Assembly: GCF_900444995.1 (NCBI RefSeq)
Contig: NZ_UAPQ01000010.1
Coordinates: forward strand, 1 to 64,000
Direction of reading: 5' to 3'
Length of the DNA: 64,000 bases
Source: Actinomyces bovis
GTDB lineage: Bacteria > Actinomycetota > Actinomycetes > Actinomycetales > Actinomycetaceae
Below the pieces are notes generated by a model. The model was given only the letters and a program-made list of their open reading frames with translations. It was not told the DNA's origin and did not search any database. Both the position numbers and the translations under genes were made by a program. The number at the start of each line of letters is the position of its first letter. The stretch's first letter is position 1. Positions 39,987 to 49,353 of this stretch are shown here, in pieces.

Positions 39987-42115
39987 AGCCCATCCTTCGT
40001 TGACTCTTGATATGCGAAATACATTTTGCTGAATAGTCCCCCGCCTTCTAACAGCGATTCAAAAGATCCATTCTCCACAACTATTCCTTCATCCAATACT
40101 ACGATTTCATCGAAGTCTCGAATTGTCTCGAGGCGGTGCGTAATTGTCACAAAGGCACAACCCAATCTACTTAACGACTCGTATAGACTTGCTTCAGTTC
40201 TCTGGTCCAGCCCCGAGGTAGCTTCGTCAAGAATAAGTAACCGAGGTTCTTTGAGTAGAGCGCGCGCTATACAAATGCGTTGCCTCTGTCCGCCTGAAAT
40301 ATTCTGACCACCGTTTATCAACATTGTCTGCAGACCTTGAGGGAATAGGTTCGGGTCGAGTCGAAACTGAGCGAGCTCGAGGCACCTCACCAGATCAGCA
40401 TCTGTATGCTCATTTCCCCAGGATAAGTTGTCACGAAGCGTAGCATTTCGCAGACTAGAATCTTGAGGAACATAGGCTACGCAATCATAAAAGCTGGACT
40501 GCGATACACTTCGGAGCCGAACGCCATTGGCTTCAATCGAGCCAGATGTAGGCAGCAATAGACCACCGATAAGTTTGGCTAATGTTGACTTTCCGCAGCC
40601 AGTTTTACCAACGACCGCAATTCTTCTTTGCTCACCAATCTCGATACTGATGTCTGAAACCGAGTCTTTCGCAAATGCTCCATATCTGAATGAGACGCTT
40701 TCAAGACGAACGGGTAACTGAAACTGCGATGATGCATCAGGGGAAAACATTGGGGCATCCATATAATTCACCAGATCGTCAACGCGACGCAAGGCTGACG
40801 ATGTTTCCCCGATTTCGGCGCCCATTTCAACGATCATAGTCACTTGCGCCAAAAAAACTGTTGCAAGCAGTTGCAACTGTACGGCCTGCCCCAAGGCGTC
40901 AGGCCCGAAGGAGCTAAAAAGGTTTGTAAGGAAAACGACAACAGGCAAAAAGGTTTGTATTGCGTTTACCAGTGAACTTATAGACCCCCTTAGAAACAGC
41001 TTCTTGCGCTCTAGTGACACAACTTTTGCGTTGTGTGCTGCCCATGATTCAAATATTTTCTCCTCGTGACCTCCTGCCTTGACCTCTTGGATCGAGCTAA
41101 TGGAGTCAACCAGAACTGAGTTTGCTAAAGAGTCTTCCCTATTTTGCTCATCCGACAGCTTCCTAATTTGCCGCTGTGAGAAATTGAAAGCTCCTAGGTA
41201 AATCATGGTAGCCGCTAATAAGAGAAGAAAGCTCCTAAAGTCCAGCACGCAAATGTATATGAGACACCCTATTCCTGCAACGCTACCGACAAATAGCTTG
41301 GGCAGAACTCCAGACACAAAGGACTCTAACTTCTTGATTAGAGAAACACGGTATAGCAGCTCACCCCGAGGACGAATATTGAAGTAACTTAAGGGCGCAC
41401 GAAGTAAAGTGTAATATATGATCTCAGTTAAGCGTTTACTAATTGTCGTTGAAGCTACCGAACTAATAGCAGTATTCAACAGGTGAACTAATATGAAACC
41501 GAACGCAAGGCTGACGATTACAGCTATTATTGATGCTTGATCCATACCTCCAAGCTGCTTTACCAGCCATCCGGTGATTTGAGGGACTGCTACGGTAACA
41601 CCCGTAACGAGAATAACGCCAAGGAGTATAGGAAGAAGTAAGAATGCTTTCCCTGCCAAGAGTACTGCGAGGGACTTCCATGATGGATCATCGCTAACTT
41701 GACCTTCGCTAACTTTAGTATTCCCTCTTGCCGCTGTTACACAAAAGCTTCTGAAGTTAGCCTCAATTTCCTTTTTGCTACACCAACGACGGCCGGATGA
41801 TGGATCGACGATGCGCCAACTATCGCCAAGTCGCTTCTCAAGTACGACATAATGCGCGGGTTCCCACGCAATGATCGCAGGCAAGGGGACACGGGACAGA
41901 TTTGAATAAGAGCACTTTACAACTTTGGAGTTCAAACCAAAGTCACTAAGTATCTGGGTTAAAGCTCGAAGAGACAATCCGTCACGTCCTGGCGCATATG
42001 TCACACGCATTTTTCGAAGCGAAGCGGAGATCCCAAATGACTGAATTAGCATGTGAACACAAGCAAGCCCGCAGTCCGATTGCGCCACTTGGTACGATGG
42101 TCTCACTCTAACCAT
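39983..42115 (-). CDS. lanT: LanT: peptidase-containing ABC transporter for lantibiotic processing and export
   Basis: About 710 residues. The N-terminal C39 peptidase domain (about 1-130) has the catalytic Cys in VAQSDCGLACVHML and His/Asp in PAHYVVLEKR ... WRIVDPSSG; it cuts leaders after a double glycine. Six membrane helices follow (about 160-430). The ATPase has Walker A VVGKTGCGKSTLAKLIGG, signature NISGGQRQRICIARALL, Walker B RLLILDEATSGLD. The ATG at 42115 with GAGG nine bases upstream is preferred; a GTG at 42124 is possible. The start lies inside the 3' end of lanM. Its substrate should be the precursor at 45118. Confidence 0.93.
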   Translation of the reverse strand: MVRVRPSYQVAQSDCGLACVHMLIQSFGISASLRKMRVTYAPGRDGLSLRALTQILSDFGLNSKVVKCSYSNLSRVPLPAIIAWEPAHYVVLEKRLGDSWRIVDPSSGRRWCSKKEIEANFRSFCVTAARGNTKVSEGQVSDDPSWKSLAVLLAGKAFLLLPILLGVILVTGVTVAVPQITGWLVKQLGGMDQASIIAVIVSLAFGFILVHLLNTAISSVASTTISKRLTEIIYYTLLRAPLSYFNIRPRGELLYRVSLIKKLESFVSGVLPKLFVGSVAGIGCLIYICVLDFRSFLLLLAATMIYLGAFNFSQRQIRKLSDEQNREDSLANSVLVDSISSIQEVKAGGHEEKIFESWAAHNAKVVSLERKKLFLRGSISSLVNAIQTFLPVVVFLTNLFSSFGPDALGQAVQLQLLATVFLAQVTMIVEMGAEIGETSSALRRVDDLVNYMDAPMFSPDASSQFQLPVRLESVSFRYGAFAKDSVSDISIEIGEQRRIAVVGKTGCGKSTLAKLIGGLLLPTSGSIEANGVRLRSVSQSSFYDCVAYVPQDSSLRNATLRDNLSWGNEHTDADLVRCLELAQFRLDPNLFPQGLQTMLINGGQNISGGQRQRICIARALLKEPRLLILDEATSGLDQRTEASLYESLSRLGCAFVTITHRLETIRDFDEIVVLDEGIVVENGSFESLLEGGGLFSKMYFAYQESTKDGL

Positions 42116-42849
42116 AGCGGACACCTCACAACTTCCTGAGACGACAACAGGTACTCTCCATATAGCACTGTTCCAGCAATTCCAGCGAAGAGGCTGTGTG
42201 AAATCGAAGATCTTGATAGCGACCGTAGAAAACTAGGGAGAACGTTTTGGAGCCAGAAGAGGCCGGCCTCGCGACTTCTTGTAACCAAGGCATGGTCCCC
42301 TATCAACTCACCAACTTTCTGTAGAATCCAGAGATTGCCCACGTCCCCATGGCACAATGTGGGATTACCGCCGAAGGTTTCCTTCTTAACTACATCGGTG
42401 AGAAATTCAATCATGGGAGCAAGCTCATAACATTTTCCCAACTCGCTCTCGTGGAATTGAGCTAAGGCCAAAAGGACACCTGGAGTACCAGAACACCAAC
42501 CTCTACCGATGCCAGTTTGTTCAAAGCCGATTGGCCATAATCTCGATTCACTCTCACGGAAACTCAAGAACTGGCTAAACAATCTACTTACTGAGCTCTC
42601 AAGCCGATCCCTATTCGAAATGTGGTCGCAGAGCATAGCAGCGGAGGCTAAAGCACCGGCATGACCATGTGCATAGCCGGATAACCAACTACAACCACGC
42701 GAGGTCGATTCAGCCAAACTGTCTAGAGCATTTAAATAGTCATCTTCAATTTTGGTTGATTCGAATACACCTAAGGCCTTTGCCAAAACCGATAAACCGA
42801 TAGTGCCTCCAGTGAAATCGAATCCGTCGTGCGAGGCACACGAAATCAT
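42103..42849 (-). CDS. lanM: LanM C-terminal part: LanC-like cyclase domain, separated by an in-frame TGA
   Basis: Continues the frame of the 42871-45036 gene after a TGA and seven codons (LKSLANK). It holds the whole zinc site of the cyclase: Cys in RGWCSGTPGVLLAL and Cys-His in NPTLCHGDVGN, plus GYAHGHAG and SHSLFAGIAG. As a separate 248-residue product it would need its own start at 42849, which has no evident ribosome-binding site. The joined protein of about 977 residues is the normal LanM length. Confidence 0.88.
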   Translation of the reverse strand: MISCASHDGFDFTGGTIGLSVLAKALGVFESTKIEDDYLNALDSLAESTSRGCSWLSGYAHGHAGALASAAMLCDHISNRDRLESSVSRLFSQFLSFRESESRLWPIGFEQTGIGRGWCSGTPGVLLALAQFHESELGKCYELAPMIEFLTDVVKKETFGGNPTLCHGDVGNLWILQKVGELIGDHALVTRSREAGLFWLQNVLPSFLRSLSRSSISHSLFAGIAGTVLYGEYLLSSQEVVRCPLWLE

Positions 42850-42870
42850 TTTATTGGCTAGTGACTTTAG

Positions 42871-45036
42871 TCACTCGAGTCCACCGTTATCCCCCGCGGC
42901 GGAATAATAACAATGCAATGACCACAACACAGAGTGCGCACCAGACAAGGCTCCCGTATTTAGCGTAGCCAACTGTGTGGTATTTAGAGATTCAAGCTTG
43001 GTGACTAGTCCATCAAAGTAGTCATGTGCCTCTTTTCTTCCTCGACAGGAAAGACCCGCAGGCCCCGACAACACAAGCGGTAAAGCCAAGCCGGAGGATC
43101 CGGCATATAGATCCATGGAGACTTCGTCGACGTACCAGTACTGATGAGCCTGGTTGCTAAGTCTAGCGCCAATCCAAGTAGCCGGGGCACTTCCTGAACC
43201 GTAAACATACCCATTCAACAAAGATGTAAGTGCCTCATTTAGTGACACTTCGATATTATGTGAAACGTTAGAAAGGCTGTCGGAATATTTAAACTGTGTG
43301 GCATTGGATGATTCATCATAATAACTCGCGAATGATATCTCGATTAGCCAGCAGTCCAGCTCAATGGTTTTGGAATCCATCTTTTGCACACGACCTATTG
43401 CATTTTCGATGGGCGACTCGATAAAGTAGTTCTTTTTGACTGTTTGAACAGACCCTTCGAGGTCACTCGATGTTGCTGAGACCACATATCGAGGAATATC
43501 TCCAGAAATGAGGCTTGCAAGCTCGTTACGCAATAGTAGCCGGTCGCTGTCGAAACGCCCAATAGCAAAGCGTAGCAGGGCTCCAACATAAAGACTAGGA
43601 CTACTTAGACACTGCTGATTTGTTGCCAGTTGAATAGCATTAACGTATTTTATGGTGTCCTGCACCACTACACGAAAACACGACTTAGAAAAGCACTCTC
43701 GTAACAAGTTAGAGATCGATGCCTTTTTGTCAACGACAGCTTTAGTAAGTTCTCTGTAGCGTTCTGTTAAACTTCTGACGTAGTCGGATGAAAAACGGAA
43801 ACTAGACGCGTTATCAGACATATGCTTGGCTACATCCTCATACACCAAGTGCATCTTATTTGTAAAAGAATTCTTTAATACTAGCTGGCGCTCAGTAATA
43901 AGGTTCTTATCGCGTCTACCAAGTACGCCAACATCTACAAAAGTTTCTCCGCGCTTTTTGGGGATAACTAGCGGTGACGGGAAAAAGCCTGTTGAGGTGA
44001 CAGTCTCGGATAGTGCAGCGTGTATTGGTATACCCTCACTGTCACGACGACAGAGACCCGAGGTAAGGGCGGTCTCAGCGTCTACCAGGATTGGGATACC
44101 ATCGGCGCTAAAGCGCACGTTCTCGTAATGAACATCGGTAAAACTTAGAAGCTTCAGGAGTAGGGCAAACTCGGCTGCTGCCCTTGGATTATCAAAGCGG
44201 CTTTCTTCGACGTGTGGGACATGCTCTGCCCAGCCGTATGAGCCCCGAGTGATTACCTTTCCGACGAACGTGCAGGTAAATCCAAACATTCGGCCCAACT
44301 GCTCGGCAAACCTCGAGCAAGACTCCTCTACATCTAGAGGTCGCGGTTTGTGAAAAATCTGTTGTCCATCATCCAAGGTCACAACTGCAACGCTTTTGCC
44401 ATCATGCGTATCACCCAGTTCAAAGGTGATGTTTGATACTTGTGAGTCCTCTGTCAGTCCGAACCTTGACAGTCTAGACCAGTCTTCCTTCAAATGGTCT
44501 AGTATCTCTGACAGGTACCTTAAACTGCGTTCACACTTACGGTTTGCCAGGTACCACGCAATTGGATAGCGTTCCTTAAATTGTGCCAAGCTTCGGAAAA
44601 GTGCTTGAGAGGACTCTTCATAAGTCAGTTCTGGTCCGTTGCTACTTATTTCCTTTTCAACGAACTCGAGTTGACATCTCAGAAGAAGGCGTTGAAGTGC
44701 TGAACAATTTGCAGATACGAATGATTTAATTACAGCGTCGCAGTCGATTCTGTGAGGAAAAGCATCAATCACGTCCCTGATGGATGATATTTGCAAGTCG
44801 GATAGTGCCCATGTTGAATCAAGGAAGGGGATAGGTTCGCGTTCGAAGAATCGGTAGAGTTCTGCAAGATTGTCAGCGAGCACCTCTTCGTCAGTCTCAC
44901 TGTTCTTTTGTGTGAATTTGTCGATCTCTCCTTGGAGCGAGGCCACACCGTGCTCGTAGGCAGCACTAGTCAATAGTTCTTGGAACAGATCATCTGTGAT
45001 CTCTGGGAAAAATTTCCTAATGCTACCCACAAGCAC
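42871..45036 (-). CDS. lanM: LanM N-terminal part: lantibiotic dehydratase domain
   Basis: A 721-residue frame with a GTG start and AGAGGT upstream, 81 bases after lanA. The DUF4135 dehydratase domain (about 150-520) shows the kinase-like active site: KSVAVVTLDDGQQIFHKPRP, then DVHYENVRFSADGIPILVDAETALTSG (catalytic DxHxEN and DAET). It phosphorylates and eliminates water from Ser/Thr of the precursor. The LanC-like domain begins at about 630 (MDLYAGSSGLALPL) and is cut by TGA at 42871-42873. The first half alone could dehydrate but not cyclise. One base change or a sequencing error would restore the gene. Confidence 0.92.
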   Translation of the reverse strand: MLVGSIRKFFPEITDDLFQELLTSAAYEHGVASLQGEIDKFTQKNSETDEEVLADNLAELYRFFEREPIPFLDSTWALSDLQISSIRDVIDAFPHRIDCDAVIKSFVSANCSALQRLLLRCQLEFVEKEISSNGPELTYEESSQALFRSLAQFKERYPIAWYLANRKCERSLRYLSEILDHLKEDWSRLSRFGLTEDSQVSNITFELGDTHDGKSVAVVTLDDGQQIFHKPRPLDVEESCSRFAEQLGRMFGFTCTFVGKVITRGSYGWAEHVPHVEESRFDNPRAAAEFALLLKLLSFTDVHYENVRFSADGIPILVDAETALTSGLCRRDSEGIPIHAALSETVTSTGFFPSPLVIPKKRGETFVDVGVLGRRDKNLITERQLVLKNSFTNKMHLVYEDVAKHMSDNASSFRFSSDYVRSLTERYRELTKAVVDKKASISNLLRECFSKSCFRVVVQDTIKYVNAIQLATNQQCLSSPSLYVGALLRFAIGRFDSDRLLLRNELASLISGDIPRYVVSATSSDLEGSVQTVKKNYFIESPIENAIGRVQKMDSKTIELDCWLIEISFASYYDESSNATQFKYSDSLSNVSHNIEVSLNEALTSLLNGYVYGSGSAPATWIGARLSNQAHQYWYVDEVSMDLYAGSSGLALPLVLSGPAGLSCRGRKEAHDYFDGLVTKLESLNTTQLATLNTGALSGAHSVLWSLHCYYSAAGDNGGLE

Positions 45037-45117
45037 GGCGTAAACCTCTCTCTAGCGATCGAAGTACACTTCAAGTGGAGGGACTAACGCAGTATCTCCA
45101 CCCTCACGCTGTGTAAC
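45037..45117 (-). other. lanA-lanM intercistronic spacer
   Basis: An 81-base spacer with short inverted repeats (ccacttgaagtgtacttc; ggtggag...ctcc). Such a partial terminator between lanA and lanM usually sets a higher level of precursor than of enzyme. No other gene. Confidence 0.4.
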
Positions 45118-45273
45118 TTAGCCGCAGAGGAAACCCCAGCACTCCCACGACATGGTGCAAACGCGACCAATCGTGCGAGTACCCGGTACGGTCCAGGCAC
45201 CGCCCGTGAAGGAGTTTTGGTTTTCACTGAGCTCCTGTTCACTCAGTTCTTCAAAGAAATTAATGCCGGACAT
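45118..45273 (-). CDS. lanA: class II lantibiotic precursor peptide (mersacidin/actagardine-like)
   Basis: A 51-residue precursor with GGAGG seven bases upstream of the ATG at 45273. The leader (MSGINFFEELSEQELSENQN, then SFTGG) is acidic and ends in the double glycine recognised by C39 peptidases. The 26-residue core begins AWTVPGTRTIG and ends RVCTMSWECWGFLCG, with Cys at core positions 14, 20 and 25. CTMSWEC matches the CTxT/SxEC lipid II-binding ring of mersacidin, actagardine and plantaricin C. Three thioether rings are likely (for example Thr9-Cys14, Thr15-Cys20, Ser17-Cys25; the last is a guess). It is followed by lanM, lanT and lanFE on the same strand. Confidence 0.92.
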   Translation of the reverse strand: MSGINFFEELSEQELSENQNSFTGGAWTVPGTRTIGRVCTMSWECWGFLCG

Positions 45274-45295
45274 ATGAGACCTCCGAGTTCTAGTA

Positions 45296-45332
45296 GGTAC
45301 CCACAGCTTGTGCTGTGGTAGGTCAGGGTACC
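45296..45332 (-). promoter_or_regulatory. inverted repeat in the lanA leader
   Basis: ccacagc / gctgtgg with a 4-base loop (45301-45318), itself flanked by ggtacc on both sides (45296-45301 and 45327-45332), 25-60 bases upstream of the lanA start. It may be an operator or an RNA hairpin. No lan regulator gene lies in the operon. The stretch 45333-45448 holds the presumed promoter, not identified. Confidence 0.45.
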
Positions 45333-45448
45333 AGGTACGCCAAAGCGCGCAAGTGGATTTTGAACACTTACGCGTTGGCTTGCCTCGAGGTCTCATTTTG
45401 AGGCACTCGCAGAGCTTAGCTAGGTTTAGGTTCGAGTGCAAGTTTGCT

Positions 45449-46943
45449 GGCTCTTCGCAATCTTTTGGGGAGTGAGTGCCTCCGGGGCGACGCGCTCACG
45501 CGGTGAAGCCGGGGACCGAGCCTGTGTACCAAGGGGTGCTAGGGGCTGCGGGGTGATGTGAAAAAGTCAGGGCCCTCCGGCACGATGGAAGTAACGACAC
45601 AGCCATCACGTAAGGACCCTGACGTGACTTACTCTAGCTTCCGTACCCCGGATCTTTCCACCTTCACCAACCTCGACCAGTGCGGTCTGGCCATCATCGG
45701 CCAACAGGTGGAAGACAACCAGCAGCCCGCCCGCTTGTTGTGTCGGCCTGTCGTGATCCAGTTGAGCTGCCCCGCGTGCGGGACTCGCGGCTATCCTGGG
45801 GGTACGACCACCAGGCAGCTCTCCCACATTCCCTGGGGACACCGCCCTACCATCCTGCACGTCGTCATCCGCCGTTACCGCTGCCCCGCATGCGAAACAA
45901 CCTGGCGCGATGATCTCAACAGGGCCGCGCCACCACGCAGCAAGCTCACCTACGCCGCTATCCGGTGGGCGCTGGTGACGATCGGCTCAGATCACATGAC
46001 AATCTCGCGGTGCGCAGCGAAACTACAGGTCGCATGGCACACCGTGAACACAGCCGTGCTCGATGAAGGCCGTCGCGTACTGTTTGACGACCCCCAACAG
46101 GTTCGATGGTGTACGCGTTATCGGCGTTGACGAGCACGTGTGGCGACACACCCCACCGGAAACCGATATGTGACGGTCATCATCGACCTGACACCCGTGC
46201 GTACAGGCGAGGGGACTGCACGTTTGCTTGATGTGGTGCCTGGTAGATCCAAACATGCTTTCTCGGGGTGGCTGGCTGCCCGTCCACCACAGTGGCGGGA
46301 CAACATAGAGGTCGTTGCCATGGATGGCTTCACAGGCTTTAAGAGTGCTGCCAACCAAGAACTACCCCACGCGGCCACGGTGATGGACCCGTACCACGTC
46401 GTGCACACCGCAATCCAGGCACTGACTACGTGTCGGCAGCGGGTACAGCAGGAAACATGTGGTCACCGCGGCAAATCGGGCGATCCGTTGTATGGGGCAC
46501 GCCGTACGCTCTTAACCGGGGCGGACTTGCTCACCGATCGGCAACGCGAGCGGCTCAACCTACTGTTCGCCGATGACAAGCACGTTGAAGTGCATGCCAC
46601 ATGGAGTGTGTATCAACGTGTGCGGCAGGCATACCACTGTGACAACCGTGACCTGGGCAAATATGCCATGGTCAACCTCGTGGAGACGATCACGAACAAC
46701 GTGCCGACACCGCTCGTCGAGGTCGCACGTCTAGGGCGATTCCTCAAGCGCCGCTTGGGCGATATCCTGGCGTACTTTGATCGCCCGCACACCAGCAACG
46801 GCCCCACCGAGGCTATCAACGGACGACTGGAGCACCTACGCGGCTCAGCCCTAGGGTTCCGGAATCTCACGAACTACATCGCGCGATGTCTCTTAGAGGC
46901 TGGGGGCCTCAAACGCAAGCTGCACCCTTAATTACGAAGAGCC
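45449..46943 (+). mobile_element. ISL3-family insertion sequence, copy 3 (distinct type)
   Basis: A 1495-bp element with ends GGCTCTTCGCAATCTTTTGG (45449) and the complement of GGCTCTTCGTAATTAAGGGT (46943). The first eight bases equal those of copies 1 and 2, but the transposase is only related, not identical. It lies directly upstream of the lanA promoter region. The 8-bp flanks (agtttgct / cttttgac) do not match. Confidence 0.88.
45585..46931 (+). pseudogene. ISL3 transposase with a local double frameshift
   Basis: The frame encodes CPACGTRGYPGG and CPACETTWRDD (zinc ribbon), MTISRCAAKLQVAWHTVNTAV (helix-turn-helix), then breaks: at a run of five C near 46092 it shifts, runs as FDGVRVIGVDEHVWRHT, and returns near 46150 to the first frame (PTGNRYVTVIIDLTP). 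In the original frame this gives a TGA at 46128. The rest (VVAMDGFTGFKSA, MDPYHVVHTA, HTSNGPTEAINGRLEHLRGS) is complete. Both indels are in C runs, so sequencing error is possible. Confidence 0.88.
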
Positions 46944-46949
46944 CTTTTG

Positions 46950-47186
46950 ACATCATGCCCCAAACAATTTGACGGAGCCCCATACATTTAGACGCCCTCG
47001 GGGTCGAGGTACCTCGATCCACCTCCTCGCTCCGGATTCGCCACCGGGAGCACCCCGAGCTGCCGTCCCCTACACCCACCAGGCAACCACCTACCCCCAG
47101 AAACCGCCCCTGACAAGCTAAAACGCCATCCGTTCGGGCAAAACAAAAAGGACGCTCACTTTGTATCAAAATGAGCGTCCTAGTGG
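46950..47186. repeat. dispersed repeat, copy B, abutting tRNA-Ala
   Basis: Direct repeat of copy A (30391-30677); the last ~92 bases match about 90 % by eye, including the hairpin from ggacgctca to tgagcgtcc (47149-47180). The similarity stops exactly at the CCA/discriminator end of tRNA-Ala (47184-47187). No gene is seen in 46944-47186. Confidence 0.75.
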
Positions 47187-47259
47187 TGGAGCTAAGGGGA
47201 TTCGAACCCCTGACCTTCTCATTGCGAACGAGACGCGCTACCAACTGCGCCATAGCCCC
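47187..47259 (-). tRNA. tRNA-Ala (anticodon CGC)
   Basis: A 73-nt cloverleaf on the minus strand: acceptor GGGGCTA / TAGCTCC, D-arm GCGCAGTTGGTAGCGC, anticodon loop TTCGCAA, T-arm AGGGGTTCGAATCCCCT. CCA is encoded (47184-47186). Confidence 0.96.
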
Positions 47260-47343
47260 TTGTGCGCACCGATGTTAGCACTCCGGCCAACCATGCCCGC
47301 AAGTCAAGCCCCGGTGAAGCACGACACCACCCCGGCGCCTGCC

Positions 47344-48513
47344 TTACTCCCCCACAGCCCGACGGCGTGCCAGCACAGCGTCGAGGTCGATGGGGTGGAA
47401 GGTGTGCTCTTCCGCCTCAATCCCATCAAGACTGAAGGAGCGCACCGCCTTAGGGCGCAGCGGCGTACGCACCGACAGGTCAGCCACCGCCTCAACCCCA
47501 GCGTCGACCACCTTCCGGCGGGGAGCACGCCCAGCCAAGGTGTAGGTAGGCGCAGGCACATTCACCGGGCTCCACCCCTGCGGGGGCGTGGTGGGAGCGA
47601 GTTCCACCTCAGGCGGCGCAACCCGCCGCTTCGCAACAGACACCTCGCGCGCCACCGGCTTCGCGGGCACAAACTCAGCCACCTCAGCCACTCGTGAAGC
47701 AGTCGGCAACTGCGTCACTGGGGCAGCTTCCTGCTGGACCGCAGCCGCGCTCGTCACAAGTTCCGCCGCCTCGCGCATAGCCGCCGGCGTCGCAGGAGAG
47801 GCTGCCGACGGCGTCGACACGGCAGAACGAGCAGAGAGTGCAGACGCGCTAGAGCGCGCCGACCCAGCCGAGCGCGCAGAGTGGGCAGAGCGGCTCGGTG
47901 CAGCTGCGCGCCGAGCGCGCTCAGAGTCGGCAGCCAGGCGGCGAGCCCCCTCAGCACCCGAAACTGAACGAAGCTGGCGGCGCATAGCTGCGATCTTGCG
48001 CAACTCCCGCTGATTACCAGCCTTATCCAACTGGGTAGCCCACCGACCATAGGCAAAAGCCACCACCGTCACCGCGGGGGCGAATAAGCCATCCCACCAA
48101 GGCAGTTTGGTAAAAGCCACCACTAGGAGCATCACCAAGGAAGCTCCCAGCAGCGCCAGCACCACCAGGGCGCGGCGCTCGGCGGCCCGGCGTCGCCGAA
48201 CCCGGTTGGCAAGGTGGGTGGCGCGAGCCTGTTCCAGCTCTCGTTCCATACGAAGCGAGCGGACGCTCCTAACAGCAGGCCTGTCCAACACCCTCACCTC
48301 CGGTCGGCTCTCAAAGATCTGCGCGTGCCCGCCTCCAGCTGAGCAGACCTCATCCGACTCTGGGGTCCCCGTGGCCAAGATCCTCAGCTGCGCTGAGTAC
48401 CTGTCCTCCGAGCGGGAACTCCCCATCATCTCGCGGCGTCCAACCAGGGTGGGCAGCATGTACAGGGAGAGGACCGCGGCGAGCACAACCAGCACCCAAA
48501 TCTCGATCCCCAC
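47344..48513 (-). CDS. membrane protein with long basic/Ala-Ser-rich cytoplasmic region
   Basis: A 389-residue protein, GTG start. One helix at the N-terminus (IWVLVVLAAVLSLYMLPTLV), two more in the middle (ALVVLALLGASLVMLLVVAF and WDGLFAPAVTVVAFAYG), with an Arg-rich coil before them (THLANRVRRRRAAERRALV) and a low-complexity Ala/Ser region (about 210-250: SARSAGSARSSASALSARSA) after. Proteins of this layout sit next to moeA and the GNAT gene in actinobacteria; function unknown. Confidence 0.8.
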   Translation of the reverse strand: MGIEIWVLVVLAAVLSLYMLPTLVGRREMMGSSRSEDRYSAQLRILATGTPESDEVCSAGGGHAQIFESRPEVRVLDRPAVRSVRSLRMERELEQARATHLANRVRRRRAAERRALVVLALLGASLVMLLVVAFTKLPWWDGLFAPAVTVVAFAYGRWATQLDKAGNQRELRKIAAMRRQLRSVSGAEGARRLAADSERARRAAAPSRSAHSARSAGSARSSASALSARSAVSTPSAASPATPAAMREAAELVTSAAAVQQEAAPVTQLPTASRVAEVAEFVPAKPVAREVSVAKRRVAPPEVELAPTTPPQGWSPVNVPAPTYTLAGRAPRRKVVDAGVEAVADLSVRTPLRPKAVRSFSLDGIEAEEHTFHPIDLDAVLARRRAVGE

Positions 48514-48650
48514 ATGGAAAACCGTATGGCCCAGCGCCCATGCAACCAGGTCGGCACGCCGAACGCACGCGCGCGATTTGCTTTGGAATCACAACCGTAA
48601 ACTCACATGCGACCCAAAAGCGCACTCACGTCACACCAGTCACATGCGCA

Positions 48651-49349
48651 TCAGTTGGGTTGTGGCTCGCCACCCTCCAGCGGTACCACCGCCCGCTCCA
48701 AGCGCTGCACATACCCAGCGCCGACCTCCTCCGCCGTCGCCGCAAAAGAACGATGATCCGCCCAGCGGCCAGCCACATGCATGTACCGCAGCCGGGTACC
48801 TTCCTCGCGCAACCTCAGCTTGCGCACCACCGCCAGGCTGGGCCCATTCTCCGGCCGGATATTCACCTCCACCCGGTGCAAGCCAACCTCCGGCCCCAAC
48901 AGGTGGTCCAGCAGCATGGCCACACACAAAGTCATGACGCCGCGCCCCTCCCAGCGCGAGCCCAACCAGTAGCCCAGGGTCGCTGACCGCATGGAACTCC
49001 ACACGATCGGCTCCACCGAAACCTGCCCCGCAAAGTCCCCATCCACCTCGATCACAAAAGGCATAGCCGTGCCATCGCGGGCCTGACGGCGTAGATCACG
49101 CACATAAGCGCTAAAGGACAAGTTGCCCTCGCCACTGCCCGGCGGCAAAGTCGCATCCCACTGGGCTAAGCGAGCTTCCTCCGCCACCCGCAGGGACCGC
49201 CAGGCCGCAGCGTCCCCCAGGCGCAGCGGACGCAGGCGGACCACCGCGATCCCCCGGCACAGACCGCGCTCCTCCAGGCTAAGCTCCGTCAACACCACCG
49301 GCCACTCAAAGCGTGGCTCCGCCAGCATCCGCGCCAGCCATCCCGTCAT
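48651..49349 (-). CDS. GNAT family N-acetyltransferase (RimJ/RimL type)
   Basis: A 232-residue enzyme with the GNAT fold: VVRLRPLRLGDAAAWRSLRV at the start, FVIEVDGDFAGQVSVEPIVW, and the acetyl-CoA pyrophosphate loop region GYWLGSRWEGRGVMTLCVAMLL followed by VEVNIRPENGPSLAVVRKLRLREEGTRL. Position next to moeA fits the RimJ-like protein usual at this locus. The substrate is probably a ribosomal-protein or other N-terminus (inference). Confidence 0.9.
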   Translation of the reverse strand: MTGWLARMLAEPRFEWPVVLTELSLEERGLCRGIAVVRLRPLRLGDAAAWRSLRVAEEARLAQWDATLPPGSGEGNLSFSAYVRDLRRQARDGTAMPFVIEVDGDFAGQVSVEPIVWSSMRSATLGYWLGSRWEGRGVMTLCVAMLLDHLLGPEVGLHRVEVNIRPENGPSLAVVRKLRLREEGTRLRYMHVAGRWADHRSFAATAEEVGAGYVQRLERAVVPLEGGEPQPN

Positions 49350-49353
49350 GGCG

